Positions 6,807-13,618 of a stretch of DNA of 15,648 nucleotides are shown piece by piece. The position numbers and the translations under genes are program-made. Below the pieces are notes generated by a model. It made no database searches and had not been told where the DNA came from. It saw nothing but the letters and a program-made list of their open reading frames with translations. Numbering within the stretch: position 1 is the stretch's first letter; the number at the start of each line of letters is the position of its first letter. This DNA comes from JADKCL01 sp046050405 (GTDB lineage Bacteria > Bacteroidota > Bacteroidia > J057 > JADKCL01), in assembly GCA_046050405.1 (NCBI GenBank), contig JBJOPY010000264.1, positions 1 through 15,648 on the forward strand, in the 5' to 3' direction.

Positions 6807-8873
6807 CTATTGTTGCAGCATTTGGATGATTTCTGGATCGATCTGATGACCGAGGGACTGCGCGGTAGCGATATCGGACATCGCGCCGGCCTTGTCCCCG
6901 AGATTGGATTTTACGATGGCGCGGTTCTCATAGAATGCACCTGACTTGGGAGCGAGGCTGATCGCAGCATTGAAGTCATGGAGGGACTCCTTCCATTTCT
7001 CCAATCGCAAATAGCAAACCCCCCTCGCATTCAAGGTGACTCCGGAACCAGGCTCATATTTCAGCAGTTCGGTGAAATGCTCGACCGCCTTATGGTAGTC
7101 GCCCATGTCGAAATAGATGATTCCCAGATTGTTCCATGTGGTTGCGTCCTTGGGGTTGATCTTGATCGCCATTTCCAGGTCTGCCAATGCCTCCCTATTC
7201 ATTCCCTTGCGAGCGTAGATCGCGCCTCGATTGCTGTAGGCACCTGCCGCCGAGGGCTCGATCCGCTGATTGAAGTCGATCGGCCCGAGGAGTTCGAGGA
7301 CCTTCGTGTAGTCGGCCAATGCCTTGTCGTTCTCCCCCCGGTCGAAGTAAATGTTGCCGCGGTTCAGGTAGCTGAGCTGATAATTGGGTTGCAGCTGAAT
7401 GGCGGTATTGAAATCCTCGAATGCGCGGTCGTTTTCCCGATTCGCAGCCTCCTTGAGGCCTTCCTCCGCAAGTTTTCGTCCGTGTCGGCGCAGGTATTGC
7501 CCACGGTTCACATAGGCAAGCACGACCTTGCGGGGATGTTTGGTGATCACGTCCGTCCAGAGGGTATCGCTGTTTTTCCAGGCAGGGATGTACCCGGTCG
7601 TCAAGTAGGCATATACTGCCAGCATCACCGCTGCGATGCCGGCCATCACGGGTACCATGGGCTTCTTCGCGATGGAAATGCGCTGCGCGACCATGGCCAA
7701 TGCAAAAAACAGCCCGATGTAGGCGATGTAGGAGAATCTATCCGCCAGGAGAGCCGATCCTGCCCCCACGATCTGCAAGAGGAAGACAATGTTGACCGAA
7801 AAGAAGGCCAGCCCGAAGGTCGTTTCCCGCGAGATTTTCCGCAGCAGGATGCCGGCCGCCACGATGGCCAGGGCTATGACCATTCCGAGATAGTGGAGGA
7901 TTCCGACAGCCTTCGGATAGGGGTAGAATGCGCAGGTCTGGTAGGGAATCACCGCCTTCACGATGTACAGGCAGTAAGAAGTCATGCCCAATGCAAGCCG
8001 ATCCAGCAACCCGGAGGTCTGGCCCACATCGATCGTTTCGCCCTTGGCCAGGAAGAGCACCCCCACATAGCCGATGATCAATGATCCTGCGAAAAACGGG
8101 AGCTTCTCCAGAATCAGCCTCAGGTTAAACTTCCTGCCACGGTACCAATCCATCGCCAGCATGCACAGAGGCAGCGAGACAGCCTGTATCTTGCTCATCA
8201 AGGATAGCACGAAGAGCAGCATGCAAACCCCGTACAAGAGCCATTGCCTCGTTTGCAGGAAGCGTAGATAGGCGATCAGTGCCGCGACAAAAAACATCCC
8301 GAACATCACGTCCTTCCGTTCCGTGATCCATGCCACGGACTCCACCCGCATCGGATGGATGCCGAAAAGCAAGGCGGCAAAGCCCGCCCACAGTGGATTC
8401 AACCCCAGCTGCAGCATCAGCCAGAAGACCAATGCGGTGCACACCAGGTGCATCCAGAGATTGTTGAAGTGAAAGAGCCAAGCTTTCTCCTCCAAGGGTA
8501 CATCTTTCAATACCTTGCCATTGACCTTGGGGGTGACTTGGTTCCATTCCCATGCCATCATGGCCACCGGCAGGGGATTGTAGTTGTTGTTGACCGGTTT
8601 CTTGAAGATCGACTGGTAATCCCCAGCCATCACCATGTCATTTTCATAGACATACTCGTCGTCGTCCCAGTTGGTCCAGTGAAGCCTCGTTACACCTGAG
8701 AATACGATCCCCGTGATCACGATGACCAATGCGGCGATGGCCAGGGTGTTCCGGTCAAGCTGGAACCCCAGCAGGGTGGAAGGCCGCTGCCTGGGAGCTT
8801 GCTGGGAGACGGTGCGGGCGGGCTTTTTTGCTGCTGTTGCTGTCTTCTTGGTGGACGACTTTTTCCCTGGCAT
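6807..8873 (-). CDS. TMTC-like membrane O-mannosyltransferase-family protein with TPR tail
   Basis: This 688-residue protein has three parts. Residues 1-30 form a Lys/Ala/Thr-rich basic tail resembling histone H1 tails. Residues ~40-450 hold about ten to twelve transmembrane helices, with the acidic motif TNWDDDEYVYEN in the first outside loop (Asp/Glu 70-73) and the signature GIHPMRVESVAWITERKDV (171-189) typical of the TMTC/DUF1736 GT-C group. Residues ~465-685 are tetratricopeptide repeats (for example YLNRGNIYFDRGENDKALADY and WNNLGIIYFDMGDYHKAVEH). In eukaryotes TMTC proteins O-mannosylate cadherins; bacterial members are mostly uncharacterised, so the substrate is unknown. The TPR part should face the periplasm and may bind the acceptor protein. 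A promoter (TTG-N20-TAATATTG) lies directly upstream. The stop is TAG. Confidence 0.82.
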   Translation of the reverse strand: MPGKKSSTKKTATAAKKPARTVSQQAPRQRPSTLLGFQLDRNTLAIAALVIVITGIVFSGVTRLHWTNWDDDEYVYENDMVMAGDYQSIFKKPVNNNYNPLPVAMMAWEWNQVTPKVNGKVLKDVPLEEKAWLFHFNNLWMHLVCTALVFWLMLQLGLNPLWAGFAALLFGIHPMRVESVAWITERKDVMFGMFFVAALIAYLRFLQTRQWLLYGVCMLLFVLSLMSKIQAVSLPLCMLAMDWYRGRKFNLRLILEKLPFFAGSLIIGYVGVLFLAKGETIDVGQTSGLLDRLALGMTSYCLYIVKAVIPYQTCAFYPYPKAVGILHYLGMVIALAIVAAGILLRKISRETTFGLAFFSVNIVFLLQIVGAGSALLADRFSYIAYIGLFFALAMVAQRISIAKKPMVPVMAGIAAVMLAVYAYLTTGYIPAWKNSDTLWTDVITKHPRKVVLAYVNRGQYLRRHGRKLAEEGLKEAANRENDRAFEDFNTAIQLQPNYQLSYLNRGNIYFDRGENDKALADYTKVLELLGPIDFNQRIEPSAAGAYSNRGAIYARKGMNREALADLEMAIKINPKDATTWNNLGIIYFDMGDYHKAVEHFTELLKYEPGSGVTLNARGVCYLRLEKWKESLHDFNAAISLAPKSGAFYENRAIVKSNLGDKAGAMSDIATAQSLGHQIDPEIIQMLQQ

Positions 8874-8895
8874 ATCGCTGCGTCGATTGATGGGC

Positions 8896-8926
8896 CAATA
8901 TTAGGGAGCCGCAGTGTACAATTCAA
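8896..8926 (-). promoter_or_regulatory. promoter of the TMTC-like gene
   Basis: On the minus strand, TTG (8924-8926) is followed by a 20-nt spacer and TAATATTG (8896-8903), one mismatch from TAnnTTTG. It lies 22 nt upstream of the ATG at 8873. Confidence 0.5.
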
Positions 8927-9077
8927 GGCGGGACCCAACGATTCAGCCCGGACGGTTCCCTCATGCTTGGCCTTTCTAAGGACGGCTGCGGCTTCATCAG
9001 GCTTCGCGCAGGCTTGCCCGGCCACTTACCTCAAGACTGTCCGTCCATCAAAGCATCCCCTCCCCTGCCATGAATGG

Positions 9078-9104
9078 AAAAGTCCCGACGGGGGCGGGAC
9101 TTTT
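9078..9104 (-). terminator. intrinsic terminator of tRNA-Gly
   Basis: AAAAGTCCCG (9078-9087) and CGGGACTTTT (9095-9104) form a 10-bp stem with a 7-nt loop. Read on the minus strand it starts 6 nt after the tRNA 3' end and finishes in TTTT. Confidence 0.8.
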
Positions 9105-9109
9105 CAAGG

Positions 9110-9182
9110 AGCGAGAAACGAGGCTCGAACTCGCGACCCTCAGCTTGGGAAGCTGATGCTCTACCAACTGAGCTACTCTCGC
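9110..9182 (-). tRNA. tRNA-Gly (anticodon CCC)
   Basis: The minus strand folds into a full cloverleaf. The acceptor arm is GCGAGAG with TTCTCGC, the D arm is GCTC-AGTTGGTAGA-GC, the anticodon arm is TCAGC-TTCCCAA-GCTGA giving anticodon CCC, and the T arm is GCGAG-TTCGAGC-CTCGT. The discriminator base is U (from A at 9110), as expected for bacterial tRNA-Gly. CCA is not encoded (TCCT follows). The tRNA reads GGG codons. Confidence 0.95.
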
Positions 9183-9193
9183 ATTTGGTGGAA

Positions 9194-9224
9194 CAAAGAT
9201 AGACCGATCATCCGTGAATGTCAA
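9194..9224 (-). promoter_or_regulatory. promoter of tRNA-Gly
   Basis: On the minus strand, TTG (9222-9224), a 20-nt spacer and TATCTTTG (9194-9201, an exact TAnnTTTG) precede the tRNA 5' end by 11 nt. It sits between the stop of the gene at 9243 and the tRNA. Confidence 0.75.
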
Positions 9225-9242
9225 GTAGGGGCCATCAATTTC

Positions 9243-9836
9243 TTATTCTTCGTCGCCTTCGGGCTCCTGGGCCGATTCCCCGTGGGCCAGCCGCCATTGC
9301 TTCTCCAGGGCTCGCTCCGTTCGGATTTTTGCGCGACGCACCTCATTGGCTGCGATGGCCGCCTTCAACCGCTGGTTCAAGTCGCCAGCATCCTCGCTCT
9401 CGAGGCGTTTTGCACCGAGGCGGAGCAGTTCGGCTCCCGCCCAATCCTGCACTTTCTGGCTTTCCATCCGGAGAAATGCATACCCTCGCTCTTCTACCAT
9501 ACGCACCACATGCCCGTCACGATCATAGAGGACGCTGAAATGGGACTGGTCGTCGTCAAACCAATTCTCCATGTCGGCAATCATCATCTCATCGGTCAGG
9601 GGGCCTACTTGCTCGACCTCGGTGTAGCAACCATACTGTTGCAGCTCGCAGGCGAGTTGCTCTGCCTTGCCTGCCACCGGTGCCAATTCCAGCCGCTTAC
9701 CCTCGCCAAGCTCACGGATGACCTGGTAAGCATGGTCCAGCTCACAAGGAATGTTCTCACTCAGCAGCGTCGCCAGCTGAAGCAGGTAATCCTTGGACCA
9801 CATCGCGTTGAGTACGATCCTGTACATCATTCGCAA
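9243..9836 (-). CDS. hypothetical protein with possible L7/L12-C/ClpS-like N-terminal domain
   Basis: This soluble 197-residue protein has no signal peptide or membrane helix. Residues ~5-78 read like the ribosomal L7/L12 C-terminal (ClpS-like) alpha/beta fold: a beta strand MYRIVLNAM, helices ending in YQVIRELGEGKRLELAPV, then GKAEQLACELQQYGCYTEVEQV, where the pattern 'AE-LA-L--G--TEV' matches the family's last helix and strand. This is a fold guess, not a firm homology. The middle is acidic (MIADMENWFDDDQSHFSVLY). The C-terminal ~60 residues are charged and helical (KAAIAANEVRRAKIRTERALEKQWR) with an acidic end. The start could be Met1, Met3 or Met4. It lies 60 nt upstream of tRNA-Gly on the same strand, but the tRNA has its own promoter. 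Function unknown; stop is TAA. Confidence 0.7.
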   Translation of the reverse strand: MRMMYRIVLNAMWSKDYLLQLATLLSENIPCELDHAYQVIRELGEGKRLELAPVAGKAEQLACELQQYGCYTEVEQVGPLTDEMMIADMENWFDDDQSHFSVLYDRDGHVVRMVEERGYAFLRMESQKVQDWAGAELLRLGAKRLESEDAGDLNQRLKAAIAANEVRRAKIRTERALEKQWRLAHGESAQEPEGDEE

Positions 9837-10245
9837 GTTATGAAAATCTCGGCTCGGAAGTGCAAATGATGGACCTGGCAGGGTAGCCGATCGCCTGATC
9901 GTCTCTGATATATAAACAATTACTGATTAGATTAGACAGGGATGGCCCCTCCTCTCCGGCGCTCATTCCATCTATTTGCAAATCGACGGGTCAGCGCGAG
10001 AATCGGGGAGCTCAGATCCCTCCAGTCTCATCATCCCCGGACAACCGTTATGCTCGCTGGTTTCCATGCTATTCGGCCTTGCGAGCGATCTCCGGCAATG
10101 CCACTCAGGGTTCGGCAGCCTGTAAGCATTGCTGGAATACACTTGAGGAGGCACCCTGTCGCACCTTTTTGTAGGTCGTAAGTGCAAGGCTTGACGGGAA
10201 TCCAATTCCAAGCGGTCTTGCAGGCGGCCCAAGAATGCAATTGAG
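9837..10245. other. intergenic region with a long-loop hairpin
   Basis: No gene is supported in these 409 bases. A stem of 10 bp (10092-10101 with 10126-10135, including GCAATGC/GCATTGC) encloses a 24-nt loop. A TTTGC core that could belong to the promoter of the gene at 9836 occurs on the minus strand near 9870, but its upstream half is poor. Confidence 0.4.
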
Positions 10246-10704
10246 CTACTTGACAGGCTTTTTCTTCCAGTTCCGCCCCCCTGACTTGGCATATTTCCCA
10301 TCTTGATAGGGGTACCACCAAATCGGATCGTCCGGCGAACCAAAGCCGGAATTGCCGATGAAATGATCCGCAAATTCAACATACTCTTTTCCTTCCAACC
10401 CAAATGCGTCACCACCATTCCTGATCTTGTCCGTGTCATATAGACTGATGTTGCAGTCTCCAATGCAATGTTCCTTTCTGAAAATCTTCGCGAACTCGGT
10501 GAGCCCCTCCTCTGTAAAGGCGGTGTCCTTTATCCAAACATGATAGTTCGTCACCAGCTTTCTATGCACCGTTTTCAATATGGCGTATCGGTAAGGAGCC
10601 TCTGATTTTGGTCTCGAGGGCGTTGTAGTTTCGGGATTGGCTTCATTCGTACAAGCAGCGAGTACAAGCCCCAGACCCAGCAGCAGAACTGATCGCATTT
10701 TCAT
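10246..10704 (-). CDS. small lipoprotein, hypothetical
   Basis: This 152-residue protein starts with a lipoprotein signal peptide (MKMRSVLLLGLGLVLAAC, lipobox LAAC, acylated C18). A short Pro/Thr/Ser-rich linker follows (residues 19-36). The mature domain of ~115 residues has strands and a helix (YRYAILKT, NYHVWIKDT, LTEFAKIFRKEHC) and two Cys close together (KEHCIGDCN) that could form a disulfide. The C-terminal part is Gly/Tyr/Trp-rich (DDPIWWYPYQDGKYAKSGG) with a basic end (RNWKKKPVK). It is probably exported and membrane-anchored. A well-spaced promoter lies directly upstream and the next gene downstream is ~410 nt away, so it is a single-gene unit. I do not recognise the family. The stop is TAG. 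Confidence 0.75.
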   Translation of the reverse strand: MKMRSVLLLGLGLVLAACTNEANPETTTPSRPKSEAPYRYAILKTVHRKLVTNYHVWIKDTAFTEEGLTEFAKIFRKEHCIGDCNISLYDTDKIRNGGDAFGLEGKEYVEFADHFIGNSGFGSPDDPIWWYPYQDGKYAKSGGRNWKKKPVK

Positions 10705-10731
10705 TTTGATTCTGATTTTTGTTTCACTCCC

Positions 10732-10762
10732 CTAAATTAATCCCCTGATGCATTGATTGCAA
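10732..10762 (-). promoter_or_regulatory. promoter of the small lipoprotein gene
   Basis: On the minus strand, TTG (10760-10762), a 20-nt spacer and TAATTTAG (10732-10739, one mismatch from TAnnTTTG) lie 27 nt upstream of the ATG. Confidence 0.5.
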
Positions 10763-11205
10763 GCACTTCGGTCATGAAGAATCAAGCGAACCCAGATTGC
10801 CTCCACTTGCATTCATACGGTCAGGCCTTGGTTCCCCAAGTGTTGGACTTGTCCAACGTTTGACCCGCCTCATGGGCGTCTTGCCTTAGTGCCGCCGGGC
10901 ATATCCTCAGATCGCCATGATTGCCACGGCTTGTACGTGGTATGCAATCATTCATTTTCCACCTATTGGATTGTTATTTGCAATGATTAACAATGGAGGT
11001 ACCGCTTGATAGAGGAACCAAGAAATTTAGACGGGCCTTTTGGGAGAAGTCGTGCGAGCCCTCTGTAGTGTTCATGGCTAGACTGAATGAAGTTCGCTAA
11101 TGTTGGTCTCTGTTAACTGAATCGATCGCTTGATGGGATGCAATCCATTTCATGATAGCGACTGAATAGGTGGGTTTCGTGGCGGGCTGGTTCCCGTGGA
11201 GTGGA
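10763..11205. other. intergenic region with several hairpins, no gene seen
   Basis: No supported reading frame occurs in these 443 bases. They hold a near-palindrome GTTGGACTTGTCCAAC (10842-10857), an interrupted 12-bp hairpin (10917-10951), and a hairpin ATGGGAT-gca-ATCCAT near 11133-11148 within an outer CGCT/AGCG pair (11127-11160). No matched promoter-terminator pair was found. Confidence 0.4.
10917..10951. repeat. interrupted inverted repeat
   Basis: ATGATTG+CCACG (10917-10928) pairs with CGTGG (10936-10940) and, after a 4-nt bulge, CAATCAT (10945-10951). The loop is GCTTGTA. This gives 12 pairs in a 35-nt element with no T-run. Confidence 0.5.
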
Positions 11206-11206
11206 G

Positions 11207-11259
11207 AAAAAAGGAATGAGTGAAGGTTCTGTTCTTCGTCGAACTCACTTCACTCATTC
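11207..11259 (-). terminator. intrinsic terminator of tRNA-Leu
   Basis: GAATGAGTGAA (11214-11224) and TTCACTCATTC (11249-11259) form an 11-bp stem, with an inner GTTC/GAAC pairing. On the minus strand the stem is followed by a T-run (A6 at 11207-11212 on the plus strand), 24 nt after the tRNA 3' end. Confidence 0.8.
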
Positions 11260-11282
11260 TCTTCCTCACCCTGCCTACTTTG

Positions 11283-11366
11283 TACCCATGGAGGGACTCG
11301 AACCCCCATGTCAGTGAAGACACTACGACCTGAACGTAGCGCGTCTACCAGTTCCGCCACATGGGC
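11283..11366 (-). tRNA. tRNA-Leu (anticodon CAG)
   Basis: The minus strand gives an 84-nt type II tRNA. The acceptor arm is GCCCATG with CATGGGT (G1-U72 wobble), the D arm is GCGGAACTGGTAGACGC, the anticodon arm is CTACG-TTCAGGT-CGTAG giving CAG, the long variable arm is TGTCTTCACTGACA, and the T arm holds GTTCGAG. The discriminator is A73. CCA is not encoded. The tRNA reads CUG. Confidence 0.95.
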
Positions 11367-11376
11367 AAATGCTCTG

Positions 11377-11407
11377 CAAAGTTAGAGGAAAACTCTATTG
11401 ATTCAAA
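11377..11407 (-). promoter_or_regulatory. promoter of tRNA-Leu (textbook Bacteroidota type)
   Basis: On the minus strand, TTTG (11404-11407), a 19-nt spacer and TAACTTTG (11377-11384) both match consensus exactly. The tRNA 5' end is 10 nt downstream. Confidence 0.85.
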
Positions 11408-11837
11408 TTTTTTCGTGCAGATTGATGGATTTATTTTGGCACCAGCTACATCAACGAGGTGGCCAAGACTTCAAATAATTGATCATCAACCATTTATGTA
11501 TGAATAATTAGCTGGTTGATTGAGGAGGCTTGCCTGGATCCGGAAAATGAATGTGTGGTTTGGGAGCGAAAAGGTCTAACCAAACCTGAAATAATTCCGT
11601 ATGAGAGTGCAAACTTCTTATAGAAAATTAAATTATGATTTCCAATGCGATGATGAGCCATCTTTTTTATACCTTAGCGGCGCATTGACGAATGCCAACC
11701 TGGATGGGTGGGTGACGAAAAATCGTGAAGTGCAAAACAAATTCTCATCAGAGTCGTTTTCAGGATGAGAGTTTTAATACACTGCTGTTCATAACACATA
11801 ATATCCACATTTGAATTGAGAAGGGAAGAATAAGAAG
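11408..11837. other. AT-rich spacer upstream of the sigma gene
   Basis: No supported gene is seen in these 430 bases between tRNA-Leu and the sigma factor. They contain ATCAACC (11485-11491) and GGTTGAT (11514-11520) as an inverted repeat, each preceded by a direct copy of AATAATT. A -7-like CACATTTG at 11806-11813 is the best candidate for the sigma gene promoter, giving a leader of about 20 nt; no TTTG lies at the right distance upstream. Confidence 0.4.
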
Positions 11838-12695
11838 ATGAAGCAACTTAAAATTACACAACGCATCACGGATCGCGAATCGCGTTCCCTGAATGCTTAT
11901 ATGAATGAGGTTCGCACCTACAATAGCGTCACAGTGGATGAAGAGGTGGAACTCGCGCAGCGGATCGCACAAGGGGATGCGGCTGCGCTGGATAAACTTG
12001 TGAAGGCCAACCTCCGCTTTGTGATTTCGGTTTCCAAGCAATACCAGGGTTATGGGCTCACCCTGCAAGATTTGATCAACGAAGGAAACGTGGGCTTGAT
12101 CAAGGCAGCGAGCCGATTCGACCCTTCTCGTGGCTTCAAGTTCATCTCCTATGCGGTTTGGTGGATCCGCCAATCGATCATCCACGCCATCTCGACACAG
12201 GCCCGGATGGTCAGGCTACCGCAGAACAAGATGGCTTAGCTTCGGAAGATCCAGGAAGCCGGGATCAAGCTTGCCCAGGACTTTGGTCGCGAGCCAACCG
12301 CAGAGGAACTTGCCCAGGTCATGGGCTCATCCGCAGCATCCATCGAAAAGGTGAGCGGCCTCAACTCCAAGCACTTGTCCCTCGATGCACCCATGATCGA
12401 CGGTGAAGAGGGCACGCTGAAGGAGGTGCTTCCGGACGAGTCCCCATTGGCGGACGAGGAAGTCATCCGAAACTCGATGCTCTCCGTATTGGATGACTGC
12501 TTGCAGAGCCTGCGTCCCCGTGAGCGTGAGGTGTTGATGCTTTCCTATGGCATCGGGACAGACATGCCGATGAAGTTGGATGATATCGCTGATCGCTTCG
12601 AGCTCACACGCGAGCGCATTCGCCAGATTCGCGACCGTGCCATCCGGAAACTGCGCAACTCAAACGTCCGCCACCAATTGGTGTCGTTCACCTAA
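11838..12695 (+). pseudogene. rpoD: primary-type sigma-70 factor interrupted by one in-frame TAG
   Basis: Read in one frame, this is a ~285-codon Bacteroidota SigA/RpoD, the RNA polymerase subunit that recognises housekeeping promoters. Part one (codons 1-133) has region 1.2 (SLNAYMNEVRTYN), region 2 (KANLRFVISVSKQYQ, DLINEGNVGLIKAASRFDP, GFKFISYAVWWIRQSI) and the start of region 3 (RMVRLPQNKMA). Codon 134 is TAG (12237-12239). The same frame resumes at once with LRKIQEAGIKLAQDFGREPT (region 3), LSLDAPMIDGEEGTL, and region 4 with its helix-turn-helix (LTRERIRQIRDRAIRKLR), ending at TAA (12693-12695). Relatives usually have Ser where the TAG lies, and TCG to TAG is one base change. No indel or shift is visible. 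The first ATG after the TAG (12321) would cut off half of region 3. A strong terminator follows. Either it is an error, a decayed paralogue, or a read-through/split sigma. Confidence 0.85.
12237..12239 (+). other. in-frame amber codon in the sigma gene
   Basis: The local reading is AAG ATG GCT TAG CTT CGG AAG (K-M-A-stop-L-R-K). Bacteroidota SigA proteins commonly read K-V-G-S-x-N-K here, so the TAG replaces the small polar residue at the region 2/3 junction. The base after the stop is C. Confidence 0.9.
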
Positions 12696-12721
12696 GGTAG
12701 AGATAGAATAGAAGATGTGGG

Positions 12722-12760
12722 GAGCCCTGGCCAGAGGTTGGTCGGGGCTCTTCGCCTTTT
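12722..12760 (+). terminator. intrinsic terminator of the sigma gene
   Basis: GAGCCCTGGCC (12722-12732) and GGTCGGGGCTC (12740-12750) form an 11-bp stem (two G-T pairs) with a 7-nt loop, followed by TTCGCCTTTT, 27 nt after the sigma stop. Confidence 0.75.
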
Positions 12761-13147
12761 CCCATAATGTATTCATCGGTTGGGAGATTCCCAAGAATCG
12801 CGGTTGAGGACTGCTGGCCGTTGTTCTTGTTCAATCTAGATGCCGAGATCGGAACGATCCGCATTCAATCGTGAAGAGCGGATTCACCAGGCGTATGGTG
12901 GGCGATGATATTTTCTTCGGATGTTCGGGGAAGGACTTCCTCCTGCGACTGCTCGCCGAGAATCCTGGTGGGGGGATCCTTCCGGGACTTGACCATTTAC
13001 AAATTTTGGGTGGATGGAACCTGTCCTCTGCTTTGAGCCACTACGGTTCACAGGAGGAGCTTTCTGGTTATTTTATAAGTTTGAATTCCTGAGAATGGCC
13101 AAATAACATCTAAAGAATGAATAAATGAAAGCATTTGATTGCTTCTA
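12761..13147. other. intergenic, no supported gene
   Basis: An open frame at 12871-13092 (73 codons) exists, but it has no recognisable family, no promoter, and a composition that turns AT-rich halfway, so I do not call it. An inverted pair GATCCGC/GCGGAT lies near 12857-12885. A TTTTATAAG sequence at about 13071-13079 resembles the element upstream of the two RNA units further right. AAGCA-tttgat-TGCTT near 13130-13145 forms a small hairpin. Confidence 0.35.
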
Positions 13148-13204
13148 ATTTATAAGAATGATGAAAAAATAGGTTTGCCGAAACTTCAAACCCTCCCATC
13201 TTTG
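13148..13204 (+). promoter_or_regulatory. promoter of putative RNA unit A
   Basis: The upstream AT element TTTATAAGAATGAT ends at 13162. Eleven nt later comes TTTG (13174-13177), then a 19-nt spacer and CATCTTTG (13197-13204). The layout is identical to that of unit B, 353 nt downstream. The -7 box has C instead of T at its first position. Confidence 0.7.
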
Positions 13205-13352
13205 CCATGTAGCTACTCGGAAACGAGTTTAAGATTAAAGTGACGTTCTTTATTGAATAACCGTTCTAGAAGACTTTCGTACTTTTTAGAGTTTTTTCAT
13301 AATGTTTTACAGTGCTCCTCGGGTGTCTGACATCTGGGGAGCATTCGTTTTT
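13205..13352 (+). ncRNA. putative small RNA, unit A
   Basis: This ~145-nt stretch is bounded by a Bacteroidota-type promoter and an intrinsic terminator and contains no credible reading frame. Near its 5' end is a hairpin ACTCG-GAAA-CGAGT with a GNRA tetraloop (13215-13228). Next comes AAGTGACGTTCTTT (13238-13251) and GTTCTAGAAG (13263-13272), both also found in unit B. A second terminator-like stem (13265-13272 with 13282-13290) is followed by T6 at 13292-13297. It may be a stand-alone small RNA or an attenuated leader; I match it to no known family. The exact 5' end is inferred, probably 5-8 nt past 13204. Confidence 0.55.
13313..13352 (+). terminator. terminator of unit A
   Basis: TGCTCCTC (13313-13320) pairs with GGGGAGCA (13336-13343), with an inner TGT-ctg-ACA, and is followed by TTCGTTTTT. 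Confidence 0.7.
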
Positions 13353-13422
13353 GGGCATCCCTCAAACCCCAACCGACCAAGGGCCCACGTCCAAGCGAAA
13401 ATAAATTCAACGCTGGAATCTG

Positions 13423-13460
13423 TATTTTATAATAATGAAATCAACTTTTAGCCGAAATAC
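13423..13460 (+). repeat. degenerate third copy of the unit promoter element
   Basis: TTTATAATAATGAA (13426-13439) followed by TTTTAGCCGAAAT resembles the TTTATAAGAATGAT ... TTTGCCGAAAC stretch of unit A, but the spacing is 3 nt shorter, TTTG has become TTTA, and no -7 box lies at 19 nt. It looks like a decayed copy between units A and B. Confidence 0.4.
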
Positions 13461-13500
13461 ATCATTTAGTGGGCTATTTCTGTGTTCGGATCAATTTATA

Positions 13501-13557
13501 TTTTATAAGAATGATTCAAAGTCGGCTTTGCAGAGACACGAAAGACCGCCAACTTTG
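13501..13557 (+). promoter_or_regulatory. promoter of putative RNA unit B
   Basis: TTTATAAGAATGAT ends at 13515. Eleven nt later comes TTTG (13527-13530), a 19-nt spacer, and CAACTTTG (13550-13557). Every spacing equals that of unit A, and GGCTTTGCAGAGAC here matches GGTTTGCCGAAAC there. Confidence 0.7.
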
Positions 13558-13618
13558 TATCAGTGATTTTGCAGTAACCTCTTAATAAGGTTGTGTAAAT
13601 GTCAGCGTGTTAAGTATA

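Noticed and set aside
6978..8084. 368-codon open frame on the plus strand
   Set aside because: It is antisense to the TMTC-like gene and has the composition expected of a mirrored membrane/TPR gene.
8799..9869. 356-codon open frame on the plus strand
   Set aside because: It runs through a tRNA, its terminator and parts of two genes on the other strand.
11408..11837. Mobile element or CRISPR in the AT-rich spacers
   Set aside because: No transposase, no paired terminal repeats with target duplication, and no regularly spaced repeats were found here or at 13.0-13.7 kb.
12237..12239. Stop-to-sense recoding of TAG across the genome as explanation of the sigma gene
   Set aside because: Six other genes in the window end naturally at TAG, so TAG must act as a stop here.
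12237..12320. Frameshift in the sigma gene
   Set aside because: The conserved protein continues in the same frame immediately before and after the TAG, with no gain or loss of bases.
12871..13092. 73-codon open frame after the sigma gene
   Set aside because: No promoter, family or terminator, and its composition changes half-way; too weak to call a gene.
13303..13451. 49-codon open frame overlapping the unit A terminator
   Set aside because: It runs through the terminator hairpin and its T-run and has no ribosome site or family resemblance.
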